From NCBI GenBank assembly GCA_038093975.1, contig JBBPTG010000028.1, positions 124,001-188,000 on the forward strand: DNA of 64,000 bases. Reading direction: 5' to 3'. A program made the position numbers and the translations under genes. Shown here piece after piece: positions 35,348 through 46,173 of this stretch. The notes under the pieces were generated by a model that was not told the origin of the DNA, did no database searches, and saw nothing but the letters and a program-made list of their open reading frames with translations. Positions within the stretch are counted from its first letter, which is position 1. Each line of letters starts with the position of its first letter. Origin of the DNA: Chalciporus piperatus. Lineage: Eukaryota > Basidiomycota > Agaricomycetes > Boletales > Boletaceae.

Positions 35348-35373
35348 ATAAGTGATATGCTAAATTGCTGATG
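35348..35373 (-). repeat. Plavaka-2 right TIR
   Basis: Reverse complement reads CATCAGCAATTTAGC onward; 23 of 26 bases match the left TIR. Followed by the GG target duplication at 35374-35375. Confidence 0.82.
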
Positions 35374-36309
35374 GGCGATGAGGAGTTTCGGGACAGGTCG
35401 AACGCGATGACGTCCACGTCAGGGCTGGGGCCATCTTCGTATTCATAAGCATGAACATCCTGTGGATTGGCAGGCTGGTGTGTAATGAAGTCGAGGTCTT
35501 GTGTGATTCCGAGTTTGTCTTTGAAAAGACGACGAACTTCGCTCTGCAGGCATTGACGTCAGTTGCGTCATAGCGACATACAGTATGAAGTCTCACCAAA
35601 ATGAAGTCACGATGCTGACTTGGTTCAGTTGTCTTTTCCAGCCGAACTGCGCCATCCTCCATCTTCTTCCGTCTTGGAGTCCGCCGTGGAGTTGGCAGAC
35701 CACCTCCGTTGCCGAGAACGTTGCGGAAGACTTCCTCCATTCCTCTGGTGAAAGCTTCCATCATGGCGGCAGTGCTGGCAGTAGTGCCCGTGCTTGTCTG
35801 AGGCTGACCACCCTCTTCCTCAGGCTCACTGGAAAAAACACCCTTCTCGGTTGTGGGTTTTTGCCGAGTGCTGTCCTAGCCGTGGATGTAAGTCTCCTGG
35901 ATGATATCAATGTATAAGTAAATTACCTCGACCTCTATCCCAATGAGATGCGTTCTCTGAGAGATTCCTCGGGTTTTCTTAATTCGTTTGATAGCGTCAA
36001 GGGAAGGGGAGATAGAAGACGGCGGTGGGCGAGTTGGAGGCGGAAGTGGACGAGTTGGAGGCGGAAGTGGACGAGTTGGAGGCGGAAGTGGACGAGTTGG
36101 AGACGGAGGAGGAGGTGGGCGAGTTGGAGACGGAGGAGGTGGTGAGCGAGTTGGAGTTGGAGATAGATGGGGAGCTGGGTGAGTTGGAGGTGGGGGTGGG
36201 TGAGCTGAAGACGAAGGTAGTGGCCGGCGACCTGGAGGCGGAGATGGAGGAGGGCGACTTGGAGATGGAGACGAGTGAGTTGGAAATGGAGATGGGCGAG
36301 TTAAGTGCG

Positions 36310-36314
36310 GTTCC
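36310..36314 (+). other. Gypsy target-site duplication (left, GTTCC)
   Basis: GTTCC before the 5' LTR, repeated at 43501-43505 after the 3' LTR. A 5-bp duplication is standard for gypsy integrase. Confidence 0.92.
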
Positions 36315-36783
36315 TGTTACGATCATTCATTCTTTCCTTTCTCATTACCTTGTACTAAGTCCTAGTCGCTGGTTCGAGTCCTGCCTAGGCCTCTTATTTC
36401 TTGCTTGCTTTAGTCAGCGGATGTTCTTCGATGTTCTTTCACATTCCATACTTCGTCATCGCTGACTTGTACTCTTACCAAGCATGACTCATTCCTATTC
36501 GTCATAGCTTGTTCTTACACATTCCAACCGGTTCCATGCCTGCCCTTAACTCGTTTCTCTACTTATATAAACCCTCGAGTTTCTCCTGTAAACCTTAACT
36601 TAGACCTACGCAATCTAGCTTGGTCATTCCTTGTTTCCTGTGAACCCTCTGAGAGTCACCGTCCCACTCTTGAACGGACGCTAGGCCTTAACGTGGACAT
36701 CCCATCGTTAGGCTACCTTTGAAACCCTTGCTTTGACTAGGCTTTTGTGTCTACGCTTTGACCTACCCGGCACAAGCGTAACA
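36315..36783 (+). repeat. Gypsy 5' LTR
   Basis: 469 bases, TG...CA ends, identical by eye to 43032-43500. A TATATAA box at 36564-36570 sits 27 bases before the predicted transcript start at 36597. Confidence 0.93.
36564..36570 (+). promoter_or_regulatory. TATA box in the gypsy 5' LTR
   Basis: TATATAA. The self-complementary 11-mer that should begin the transcript starts at 36597, a normal TATA-to-start spacing. Confidence 0.7.
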
Positions 36784-36785
36784 AA

Positions 36786-36796
36786 AGGTCTAAGTT
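36786..36796 (+). other. Primer-binding site of the self-priming type
   Basis: AGGTCTAAGTT, two bases past the 5' LTR, is the exact complement of AACTTAGACCT at 36597-36607 inside the same LTR, just downstream of the TATA box. Tf1/sushi-group retrotransposons prime reverse transcription with the 5' end of their own RNA paired in this way. The position and 11-base length agree with that model; I see no tRNA-like primer site. Confidence 0.72.
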
Positions 36797-37215
36797 TCCC
36801 CTGAAGGCTACCTTCGCTGTAGACCTCCACCATTTCCCAACGACCTCGCCTCGACACCTCTCGCTGGGGCCCCCCACGAGAGACCGCAAATCCACAGAAC
36901 CCTGAATCTTCTGACTCGGGCTCACCTGAAGAGGAAGACCCCTCTAACCCCTACGACACCTCGGATCTTTACGACGAACCAATCACCACCCAAGAGGAAC
37001 AAGAAGAAACCCTTCACCTCTCCCACGAATTTTCCTCAGCTGTAACCATCCCAAGGTCACCAACGCCACCGTCACCAACCCCAATATCCCGAAGAGCCCC
37101 ACAGTTCCCTGTGTCGCCTGCTCCCCCACGAACCCCAGCTTTCCCCACTCCTTCCCTTCCCGCACCCGCGTTTGCACCAGGAACATATCAGATACCCCCT
37201 ACCTTCGTAAATCCC

Positions 37216-38124
37216 ATGTCGTCCTCAAAACCCACTGAACTCCGCATCGGAGCCCCAGACGCCTTTGATGGCTCCTTCGAGAAAAGCACCGCTTGGATGA
37301 ATTCCATCCAATTCTATCTCACCGTCAACGGCGACGTATACAACACAGATCCCAAGAAGATCGCCTTCGCCTTATCCTACATGTCTAAAGGATCAGCGGC
37401 CACCTGGGCTGCCACCTTCCGCCGCAAAGCCATCACCGGCGCTACCGTCACCATGGGCACTTGGGCCCAATTTATCACTGATTTCGAAACGGCATTCAAA
37501 CATCACGATACCGTAGGAAATGCCGTTGCCTGGCTTTCCACCAAACGCATGAAACCTCTCAAGAACGGAGAGTATTCCCCTTCCCTCTCGGAATTTATTT
37601 CGAGTTTCCAAAACCAAGTCGCCCTGTCTGGCATCATCGACAACAACGTCCTAATCGGATATTTCTCCGCAGGGATACCTATCTCCCTTATGAGAAGAGT
37701 CAATAGCATGGATACCGTCCCTACCACGATCGAGGATTGGTACAAACGCACCACCCAGTTCCAGACTCAATGGGAACATGCCAATGAAATCGCAAATCGC
37801 AATCGTAACCCCACCAAACCTTTCCGTCCATTCTCCTCTGCCAATCACTCTACCCCCGCCAGAGATCCCAATGCCATGGACGTCGACGCCATCCGTATCT
37901 CCAAGCTCACTCCTGAGGAGCGGAAACGCTGCCAGGAGAAGGGACTCTGCTTCCGCTGCAGGAAAGCTGGACATCGGTCCAACGCCTGCCCAGATTTCTC
38001 CTCAAACCAGAAAACCCCGAGGAAGGTTCAAAAGGTTGAGGAAGAAATTCCCTCGCTGATCGAGATAGATGATGAGGATGAAACCACCGTTCGTAAAGTA
38101 GCCTTTGTCACAAAGGGTTTTTAA
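37216..38124 (+). CDS. Gypsy Gag
   Basis: The frame is open from 36823, with no ATG before 37216 (MSSSKPTELRIGAPDAFDGS). A Pro-rich lead upstream may also be translated from a non-AUG or lost start. The capsid-like part (STAWMNSIQFYLTVNGDVYN through GNAVAWLSTKRMKPLKNGEY) is followed by a CCHC zinc knuckle CFRCRKAGHRSNAC (CX2CX4HX4C) for RNA binding. Ends at TAA 38122-38124, about 75 bases before the pol frame. Confidence 0.85.
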   Translation: MSSSKPTELRIGAPDAFDGSFEKSTAWMNSIQFYLTVNGDVYNTDPKKIAFALSYMSKGSAATWAATFRRKAITGATVTMGTWAQFITDFETAFKHHDTVGNAVAWLSTKRMKPLKNGEYSPSLSEFISSFQNQVALSGIIDNNVLIGYFSAGIPISLMRRVNSMDTVPTTIEDWYKRTTQFQTQWEHANEIANRNRNPTKPFRPFSSANHSTPARDPNAMDVDAIRISKLTPEERKRCQEKGLCFRCRKAGHRSNACPDFSSNQKTPRKVQKVEEEIPSLIEIDDEDETTVRKVAFVTKGF

Positions 38125-38198
38125 ACCGGGAAGCTCTGCCGACGCAAGCTTCCCCAGTCACGTGTGCACCTGTACTTGTAAAGTCGCGAAAGCGCTCT

Positions 38199-41100
38199 AT
38201 GCAAATTCCCATACAGATTATCGTTCCCTCGCACACGATGAAAGCCGTCGAAACCCGCGCCCTCATTGATAGCGGCGCAGACATCTCCTGCATCGATTGG
38301 GCCTTCGTACGTAAAAATCGAATCCCAACCACTCGACTCGAAACCCCCATTCGAGTTCGAAACGTCGACCAAACCGCAAACAAAAGCGGAATGATACTCT
38401 TCACCACCACCCTCTTCCTCGACATCGAAGGACTTGCGCAAGAAGTAACCTTCCACGTCATGAACTGCGGAAACGAAAACGTCATCCTAGGTCTCCCATG
38501 GCTCGAAAAGGCTAACCCAATCATCGATTGGCGTCGACGAACCCTCTCACTGTCAGAATCTATCGATGAGTCAAAAAGGTTATATGCTATGCACGCTTCA
38601 GCCTGTAAAACCAATGACCGACTCTTCACTCGACCTACTCCTCCCCCTCGACACTCCTATGTAACCCCGGAGATCGACAAACAACTCTATGACTACCTAG
38701 ATTCTGAGACCGAATCCACCTTCCTCAATCGCGCCTATGAAAACCATACCCTAAACCGCATCATTCGTTGCGGCTCACGCTTTGTCCCAAACCACGTTGT
38801 TGCTCGCCTCACCAGAGCTACGGAACTTGCAATCGCGGCCGAACTGGCCAAACCTAAATCTACCCTTCCGAGAGAATATGCCAAATACGCCTCGGTTTTT
38901 GACGAACCTTCGGCCGGCCACCTTCCTCCGTCTCGAATTTACGACCACGAGATTAACCTGAAGGAATCCTTCGTCCCCAAAATCGGGAAACTCTATCCGC
39001 TATCCCCAGACGAGAAAAAGCCACAGAAGACTTCCTTGAAGAAAATCTTCGCACCGGAAAGATACGTCCTTCCAATTCCCCCCAAGCATCTCCCTTCTTC
39101 TTTGTCAAAAAGAAAGACGGAAAACTCCGACCCTGTCAGGACTATCGATATCTGAATGAACACACTACCCGCGACGCCTACCCCCTTCCCCTTATTGGAG
39201 ATCTCGTTGACAAACTCAAAGACGCTAAGATCTTCACCAAATTCGACGTACGATGGGGTTACAATAATGTCCGTATCAAAGACGGACACCAATGGAAAGC
39301 TGCCTTCCTCACTCACAAAGGCCTATTTGAACCGACTGTGATGTTCTTTGGGCTGAACAACTCCCCGGCTACCTTCCAACGCTTCATGAACGACTCTTTT
39401 AGAGACATGATAGCTGAAGGATGGCTCGTCATCTATATGGACGACCTTCTCATCTTCTCCCCCGACGACACCACTCACACTGTTCACACCCAACGAGTTC
39501 TCGAGCGCATGCAGGAGCTAGATCTCCATCTTCGCTTGGAGAAATGCAACTTTGCCGTAAACGAGGTTGAATATCTCGGCATGATCGTCCGCCCAGGAGA
39601 GCTTGCCATGGATCCCATCAAACTCGACGGCATCTCTCAATGGCCCATCCCCTCCACCGTTAAGGAAGTTCGCTCATTCCTTGGCTTCGCCAACTTCTAC
39701 CGACGTTTTATCCCAAACTACTCTTTGGTCGCTCGCCCTCTGATCGATCTAACCAAAAAGGACCATCGATGGGATTGGACCAATGCCTGCCAAAATGCCT
39801 TCGCTCGCCTGAAACAGATGTTCTTGGCAAAACCCGTCCTGCGATTCCCTGACCTCTCCAAACCCTTCGCCATCGCGACTGATGCCTCCAAATTTGCCTC
39901 TGGAGGAATACTCCTCCAAACCGACGCCAACGGCGATTGGCATCCCTGTTCGTATCTCTCCCAGTCCTTCGGTGACGCAGAGCGAAATTACGATATTTAC
40001 GATCGTGAACTTCTTGCTGTCATTCGCGCACTAAAGACCTGGCGGCACTACCTCCATGGCTCCCCCTTCCCCGTCCAGGTGTTCACCGATCACAAAAACC
40101 TGACCTACTTTCGCCAACCCCAGAACCTGAACCGTCGGCAAGCCCGCTGGCTCCTTGACCTTGCCGACTTTGACTTAAAAATGATCCACGTCCCTGGCTC
40201 GTCCCTCGCCGGTCCTGATGCCTTATCTAGGCGTGCTGATCACTTCCCCACTGACGCCGATGACAATGCGGGTACCACTCTGCTACCACCCTCGCTATTC
40301 GTCCGTGTCATTGACTCTGCGATGAACAATCACATCTCCAATCTTTCCAAGGACGACCCGTTTCTCCTCACGGCGTTGCAGGCCATTGACGGTGACATCC
40401 CTGCACCTTTCCGCTCTAGACTGGCAGATTGGCAGATGACTAACGGCGTCCTGACCTATCAAGGTCGTGTCTACATCCCACCGGATGAAGACCTACGTCG
40501 CACCGTAGTCCAACGATGCCATGATCATCCCACCGCCGGCCACCCTGGCTATCTCAAGACTCGGCAATTAGTCGCCGCTGAGTTTTGGTGGCCCGGACTT
40601 GCCCAATTCGTTCGCAAATACGTAGAAGGATGCGCAACTTGCCAACAGAATAAGGCAAACACACATCCAACCACCCCTCCTCTGATGCCAATACCCTCAA
40701 AGAGTTCTAAACCATTCCAACAAGTGTCCTGTGATCTCATCACCGACCTACCCATTTCCAATGGCTTTGATTCTCTGTTGGTCGTGGTCGACCACGGGCT
40801 TACAAAGGGGGTAATTCTTTGCCCTACCAAGAAAACCGTCACGGCCGAAGGGATCGCTTCCCTCTTTTTCCACAAAGTCTACTTAAGATTCGGTCTTTAC
40901 GACAAAATCATCAGTGACAGAGGACCACAATTCGCATCCGAATTCGCTCGTGAACTAGGACGAATCCTCGGATATGACCTTTCCCTTTCCACCGCCTATC
41001 ATCCCCAGTCTGATGGAGAAACTGAACGCGTCAACCAGGAAGTTGAGACTTACCTTCGAATCTATTGCGGAGATAACCCCATATCCTGGGCTGATTCCAT

Positions 41101-41815
41101 TTCCCACGCAGAATTTGCACACAATCATCGGCCCCACTCTGTCACCGGCAAATCCCCGTTCTACCTCATGATGGGATATGAACCCCGTCCTCTTCCTGCG
41201 GTGATCGCCGATTCCGCATTACCCGCTGTCGAACTTCGTCTCCACTCTCTCACCGCTGCCAGAGACGAAGCGCTCGCCTCACACGAACTCGCCAGACAAG
41301 TGATGGCTGCACGAACTCGACAGAAGTTCAAACCGTTCGCCAAAGGAGACAAAGTCTGGCTGGAAGCGAGGAACCTCAAACGATCCCTGACTTCCCCAAA
41401 GTTCGCCCCAAAACGGGAAGGACCCTTTACCATCACCCAAGTCCTATCTCCGCTATCCTACAGACTCCGTCTCCCACAGACGTGGAGAATTCACCCCGTG
41501 TTCCATGCTTCTCTGTTATCGCCCTATCGCGAAAACCCCGTCCACGGACCGAACTTTCCCGCTCCACCGCCTGACCTAATAGAAGGCGAAGAGGAATACG
41601 AAATTGAAAGAATTCTCCGTCACCGAGGTTCTTCCGGGCGCCACTCGTACCTAGTCCGCTGGAAAGGATATTCTTCTGATGAAGACCGCTGGCTTAAAGA
41701 AGCAGACCTTACCCACGCCACAGAAATCCTAGAAAACTATAAAAAAGCTCACCCGTCCGCCTTCCCCTCTTCCCCAAGATCCCCATCTTCTGTCAGACGC
41801 AAAACCCGCCGCTAA
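38199..41815 (+). CDS. Gypsy Pol (protease, RT, RNase H, integrase, chromodomain) with one frame change
   Basis: Protease active site LIDSGADISCID lies near the start. Reverse transcriptase has FTKFDVRWGYNNVRI and the catalytic YMDD (VIYMDDLLIF). RNase H starts at FAIATDASKFASGGILLQ. The integrase has an HHCC finger (H-x-GHPGYLKT...CATCQQ) and the core residues in SCDLITDLPI, IISDRGPQFASEF and SDGETERVNQE. The chromodomain is EYEIERILRHRG...YLVRWKGYSSDEDRW. Protease is in one frame up to 39155; RT onward is read in the -1 frame from about 39020 at a run of five A (39015-39019). This is most simply a one-base loss, or else programmed frameshifting. Confidence 0.9.
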
Positions 41816-41819
41816 GACC

Positions 41820-42986
41820 ATGTCCGCTCCTACCACCCCTTCGTCCTCTACTATGTCTTCCATCTCTTCTCTGTCCCGTTCTTCTTCCTCTCCTACTTAC
41901 CCCCCTGGCTTACCTATTCGTTCTCTACCTATTCAACCCACTCGTCCCTCCTCTCCAGAACCCCCTAGCCCAACCGTCGCTGAGGCTGGATGGAATACCA
42001 CCGGTCTTCCATTAAACTCCGCTGGATGGCCGATCTTGCAGGAAGACCTAGACGCCCCCACGCATATTGCCGCTACTCCCACGGTCAGAGTCCTACCCAT
42101 TGAACTACCACTCACCGCCCATCGTCTTCGCGACGAGTTGATGGATAATGCCGTTATGGATCGCATGTCCCAATTCTTGCTAGACTCACGACTCTCGGTA
42201 CCCATCGGAGCCCACCTTGATCTGGGGTCACCCCTCTTCGCCCTTTACCGCGCCTACCTGCAAGCATCCCGTCTCGCCAATCTTCCTCCTTCCCTGACGA
42301 CGGTTCACCAAGCTCATTCAGAAGCTGCTTCCATCCGCAATATCCACGGTGATTTAATTACCAACCTCAGCATTGCTCTCTACGAGCTACGGATGCCGGA
42401 GTTTCTGGACGACCTAGACCGTTACCTCAGAGAGTCCGCCTCTGCGGCTCAATCCCCCATCCCTGTCATCGGAGTTTCTACCTCATCTCTCCCCTCGTCG
42501 ACGCCTTCCGCATCTAGCTCCCCTTTGAACGATGAAGAAGAGGCAGTGTTCTTTCGTGCAGAACGCAACCATATTACCTCGCAACGACAACGGACTGGCA
42601 CCATACCTCTATCCACCTCACATCCCCAGTACCATGACGCCTGCTTCGTATGTCACAGACTGGGCCATATACGTATCCACTGTCCCGTATACCAGTGTCC
42701 CACGTGCTTCCGCTGGGCACCCGGTCACATTCAAGGTCGTTGCCCACTTAGGCGTGGGCAGAGACATACAACCACGCCACCTGTTGCGCCCTCTTCCCGT
42801 TCCCGCCGATCAACGAATACCAATCGAGCTGCTCGACGCCCCCCTCCACTCTATACCCGTATCTCGGGTGAGACTTATTCACGCGACGACGACGACGCCA
42901 CTCTCTATGACGGAGATGATCCGACCGACGATGTCGGATATGCAAACATGACCGGTTCTCCTGGACATTACGGGTTAAACATTTGA
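41820..42986 (+). CDS. Gypsy third ORF with CCHC zinc knuckles
   Basis: ATG at 41820, a few bases after the pol stop. 388 residues: a Ser/Thr/Pro-rich start, a helical middle (LIDLGSPLFALYRAY-like: HLDLGSPLFALYRAYLQASR), and a C-terminal knuckle CFVCHRLGHIRIHC (CX2CX4HX4C) followed by CPTCFRWAPGHIQGRC. Extra frames after pol occur in some basidiomycete gypsy elements. The role is unknown; nucleic-acid binding is inferred from the knuckles. Confidence 0.72.
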   Translation: MSAPTTPSSSTMSSISSLSRSSSSPTYPPGLPIRSLPIQPTRPSSPEPPSPTVAEAGWNTTGLPLNSAGWPILQEDLDAPTHIAATPTVRVLPIELPLTAHRLRDELMDNAVMDRMSQFLLDSRLSVPIGAHLDLGSPLFALYRAYLQASRLANLPPSLTTVHQAHSEAASIRNIHGDLITNLSIALYELRMPEFLDDLDRYLRESASAAQSPIPVIGVSTSSLPSSTPSASSSPLNDEEEAVFFRAERNHITSQRQRTGTIPLSTSHPQYHDACFVCHRLGHIRIHCPVYQCPTCFRWAPGHIQGRCPLRRGQRHTTTPPVAPSSRSRRSTNTNRAARRPPPLYTRISGETYSRDDDDATLYDGDDPTDDVGYANMTGSPGHYGLNI

Positions 42987-43031
42987 CTAGTTTTTATCTT
43001 CGTCGATGACTTGATTCTAATACGGGGGTAA

Positions 43032-43500
43032 TGTTACGATCATTCATTCTTTCCTTTCTCATTACCTTGTACTAAGTCCTAGTCGCTGGTTCGAGTCCTG
43101 CCTAGGCCTCTTATTTCTTGCTTGCTTTAGTCAGCGGATGTTCTTCGATGTTCTTTCACATTCCATACTTCGTCATCGCTGACTTGTACTCTTACCAAGC
43201 ATGACTCATTCCTATTCGTCATAGCTTGTTCTTACACATTCCAACCGGTTCCATGCCTGCCCTTAACTCGTTTCTCTACTTATATAAACCCTCGAGTTTC
43301 TCCTGTAAACCTTAACTTAGACCTACGCAATCTAGCTTGGTCATTCCTTGTTTCCTGTGAACCCTCTGAGAGTCACCGTCCCACTCTTGAACGGACGCTA
43401 GGCCTTAACGTGGACATCCCATCGTTAGGCTACCTTTGAAACCCTTGCTTTGACTAGGCTTTTGTGTCTACGCTTTGACCTACCCGGCACAAGCGTAACA
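43032..43500 (+). repeat. Gypsy 3' LTR
   Basis: 469 bases, identical by eye to 36315-36783. The purine tract GGGGGTAA just before it is a likely plus-strand primer. Followed by target duplication GTTCC (43501-43505). Confidence 0.93.
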
Positions 43501-45509
43501 GTTCCACTGCTGTCTCCATAGAAGTGGGGGGAGCCGAATCTGCCCGATTATAGTCATCAGCCGCATGGAAGGGGCGTGCTGTCGCATGGATCTAGGTTCA
43601 TGTTCATTTACATCAGTCATCAGTTACGGGTAATGAAGTAAATGAATTACCTGAGGGTTCCTCAAGCGCAAAAACCGCTGCTCGATGTTGGCCAGCTCTC
43701 TCTCTTTTTCGGCCTGTTGTACATTCAACCCCATGCACGCAAATGAACACGCCTCGGCGTACCTGAATAGTTGTTGTAATTTTCCTTACTTCTTGCTGAA
43801 CGCGAGTTTCGATGTCGGCAACCCGGCTCGTCTGGAGTTGCTCTACTTGCGCCTGTAAGCAAGAACAGATCAGTAACATCGCTCGGGAAACCTTGGAAAA
43901 AAACTGAAATTCAAATTAAACTTACCTTCAGCTGCTTGCGGAGCTCTTCGAGCTCCAGGGCATGTTGTCGAGCCTGCACTCGCTGGAGATCCTCCAGCCG
44001 TTGGCGGAATTCATTATGTGCCTAACGATTGTCAGCAATTGTGTCGTGTGATCTCAAAAGTATCACCTGAAGTTCTTGCTGAAGGGCTGTGAGCTCGACC
44101 TCCTTCTGTTGTAGCATTGCTCGAATAGTGGATATCTCTTGGTGGTGCGTCTGGAGTACTCCCTGATTGTGTGCTTTGTATTGTTGTTCAAGTACCAGCC
44201 GCCCCTGCTTCTGTTCAAGATGTGACTGTTGCGCGTCCGAGTCAGCGTAGCTCAACATGAATATGCCAATTAAAAGGCTCACCTGCCCCTGTTGTCGTAA
44301 CTTTCCTCGTAGTCGGTTGATCATGTCTTCTTTGGCATATAAGCTTTGGCGTAGCGACATTGAGAAGTCGACTTCCTCGAAACGACATTTGGCAATCGAG
44401 GAAGCAACCTTCGTAATGAGAGTATTAGAGAGCCAAAGCCATGAGTCGAATCGACTATAGGGCTCACCTCATCCTCTTCCATTTCGTCATCCGTTCTTCG
44501 TTGGGGTACATAAGAGGAAATCTCATGCCCAACACCTGAGTCTGGTCTTCTTTGGGCACGATGTGACAAAAGCTCTTGCTCGACGTCCATCAAGATATCG
44601 GAGGAGGTATGTTCCTGAGGAAAGTTGACTGGTGTATCTTCTGCACACGGTGGGGAGCTGGCAGGGAGCAGCATGGAGCCGGTAATGCTACTGCCGGTGG
44701 AAGCATCAATGGAGGTCGGTCTATTGTCGTCCTCAGGGGGTTGGTCACCTCGAGCGGTTTGAATGTCGATGGAGGCTGGCCTGTCATCGTCCTCGAAGAG
44801 GGATTCATCCCGGATGGTCTGAATATCCTCGGGAGCTCTTTCAGTCTTCTCAGAGTCGTCGGACGAAGAACTGGATGCGTCGTCAGATAGCGCGCCTGGA
44901 ATGGTAAAACTTGGCATGGATATCAAATGGCGGACAACGCCAGCCAAAGGTACTGATTTATGTAACAGAAAACAATTGCTGCAAAACAGGACTGACACAA
45001 CGCCCTCCGAGTCGATCACTACTTGTTCTTTGTCTGTGATCCATATCGTCGTGAGAAGGCGAAGTCGATCATACTCCGCCACTTTTGTTTTTTTTGTTCG
45101 TGGTCCAGGTCATCGGTAAGATGAACCAAGAGCTTTTTGTGGTGATCCGATTAGTCGCTGGTAACTTTGTATGCGGGGCAAAGCAGATACCTTTTCCTGT
45201 AATTGCCTCCGACGACATTCTGATCCCCCTTACGATGGTGATGGAACATTGTAACTCGTCCGCATCAATCCTGTAATGTGTCATTGTCAATTTCACCGGG
45301 TTTATTGTGTTTATTGTGTTTCCCGATGTGGTTAGACATGACGCTGGTCGGAACAACGGGTTATATCAGATCGCTGAAGACAGCTTGGCGATGCTACATC
45401 GCCCACTCACTTTATTCCTGCTACGATTGGTGCTGGACACCGCCTAGTCAATCCTTTGTTCTACTTACTGCACAATAACTCGAAACCACCCGTTACTACA
45501 CCGTCCGTG

Positions 45510-46173
45510 ATGGTGAATACCCGAGTCTACATTCTCCCATCCGCCTCGGTGAGAATCGTTAAATTTCATGGGAGCACTAACGACTCACCGACTTCGTAGA
45601 CACCGGAGCTTAGCCTCAGATGCAGGCTCTACTCGTCCTCATGGACGAGGCCACGCCAGGTCACGGTACCTACGCGCTGCACGGACTTGTCACGGACAGC
45701 CGTGCGATTCCCTGTTGCAGAGAGTCTATTCCAAGACTCCCTAGTTCAGCCTTACATCCATAACTGTGAGGTCACCATCTTCGAGGGGCGACACATTCAT
45801 CGGTTTCGCGTTTTCTTCAAACGCCACTGCTATCTTCCTTCGAACCCGTTGTTGAGCGATGGGGATACAGTATTCCGTGGAGACGCAGTTGTCATGAGAG
45901 TCGGAGTGGGATCTCAGCGGGCGGTTATCAACATGCGCTCGCGGGACAGTGCTGTGGCAGACTACATGATTACGCAGTGAGTTAGATGGCGATTAGATGG
46001 AACAAGGAATATCTTGATCGCTCACCATGACATTACCATATTATAGCTTTGCACAACGTATTGGTGGACTTGCCAAAGGCCTGAGACCACCGCAATCACT
46101 CACGTTTTTCAAGGCACAGAATAGGCGCATCAGTGCCCGTATCCGTCAACGTGAACGTCGTACACGTATCTAG
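45510..46173 (+). CDS. Small cargo protein of the Tnp2 element (unknown)
   Basis: ATG at 45510 gives MVNTRVYILPSAS. An intron at 45549-45599 is followed by SLRCRLYSSSWTRPRQVTV, FPVAESLFQDSLVQPYIHNC, FRGDAVVMRVGVGSQRAVIN and MRSRDSAVADYMIT. A second intron (GTGAGT at 45977, CATATTATAG acceptor) leads to HFAQRIGGLAKGLRPPQ and an Arg-rich end, stop 46171-46173. About 185 residues, no recognised domain; the basic tail suggests nucleic-acid contact. All joins are in frame. It lies between the start of the companion gene and the next leftward gene, in the centre of the Tnp2 element. Confidence 0.55.

Larger units (their letters stand above)
26735..35373. mobile_element. Plavaka-2, Plavaka-type DNA transposon (8,639 bp)
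   Basis: Imperfect TIRs start CATCAGCA (26735-26760 against 35348-35373; 23 of 26 match) and the target duplication is GG. It is inserted in the coding sequence of the Tnp2-element companion gene. Inside are a leftward companion gene, a rightward Plavaka transposase, a purine-rich repeat tract (27030-27340) and a minisatellite (33880-35070). It shares the CATCA terminus and 2-bp duplication with Plavaka-1, but has little DNA similarity to it. Confidence 0.85.
36315..43500 (+). mobile_element. Complete chromodomain gypsy LTR retrotransposon (7,186 bp)
   Basis: Two 469-bp LTRs (TGTTACG...CGTAACA), 5-bp target duplication GTTCC, a self-priming type primer site, gag, pol with protease, reverse transcriptase, RNase H, integrase and chromodomain, and a third frame with zinc knuckles. 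The LTRs look identical base for base by eye, which points to very recent insertion. It sits in the Pro-rich coding region of the Tnp2-element companion gene. One frame change lies between protease and reverse transcriptase. Confidence 0.93.
25953..45284 (-). pseudogene. Tnp2-element companion gene (coiled-coil protein), split by two transposable elements
   Basis: Read leftward. The start may be the ATG at 45284 (MTHYRIDADELQCSITIVRG) or at 44917 (MPSFTIPGALSDDASSSSSD). An acidic Ser/Asp-rich region, a Gln/Glu-rich coiled coil over several exons (LYAKEDMINRLRGKLRQQGQ, IRAMLQQKEVELTALQQELQ, VEQLQTSRVADIETRVQQEV) and SAPPTSMETAV follow. The gypsy insertion (36315-43500) sits here. Then a Pro-rich repeat segment (TRPLPPP units), MMEAFTRGMEEVFRNVLGNG, VRRLFKDKLGITQDLDFITH and the second insertion (Plavaka-2). 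The end is PWNTFILDVFRQELQLRCTQ, GVSSEESSVENG, RVKRMEWRRTIDRELEIIDL and DSAWMAHLTERQTEAL, stop at 25953. This matches a recurrent Agaricomycete transposon-associated family of unknown function. Removing both insertions with one target copy each restores the frame. Confidence 0.75.

Noticed and set aside
36371..36381. tRNA-like B-box (GGTTCGAGTCC) in the gypsy LTR
   Set aside because: No A-box, acceptor stem or anticodon arm nearby, and the LTR already has a TATA box; probably chance.
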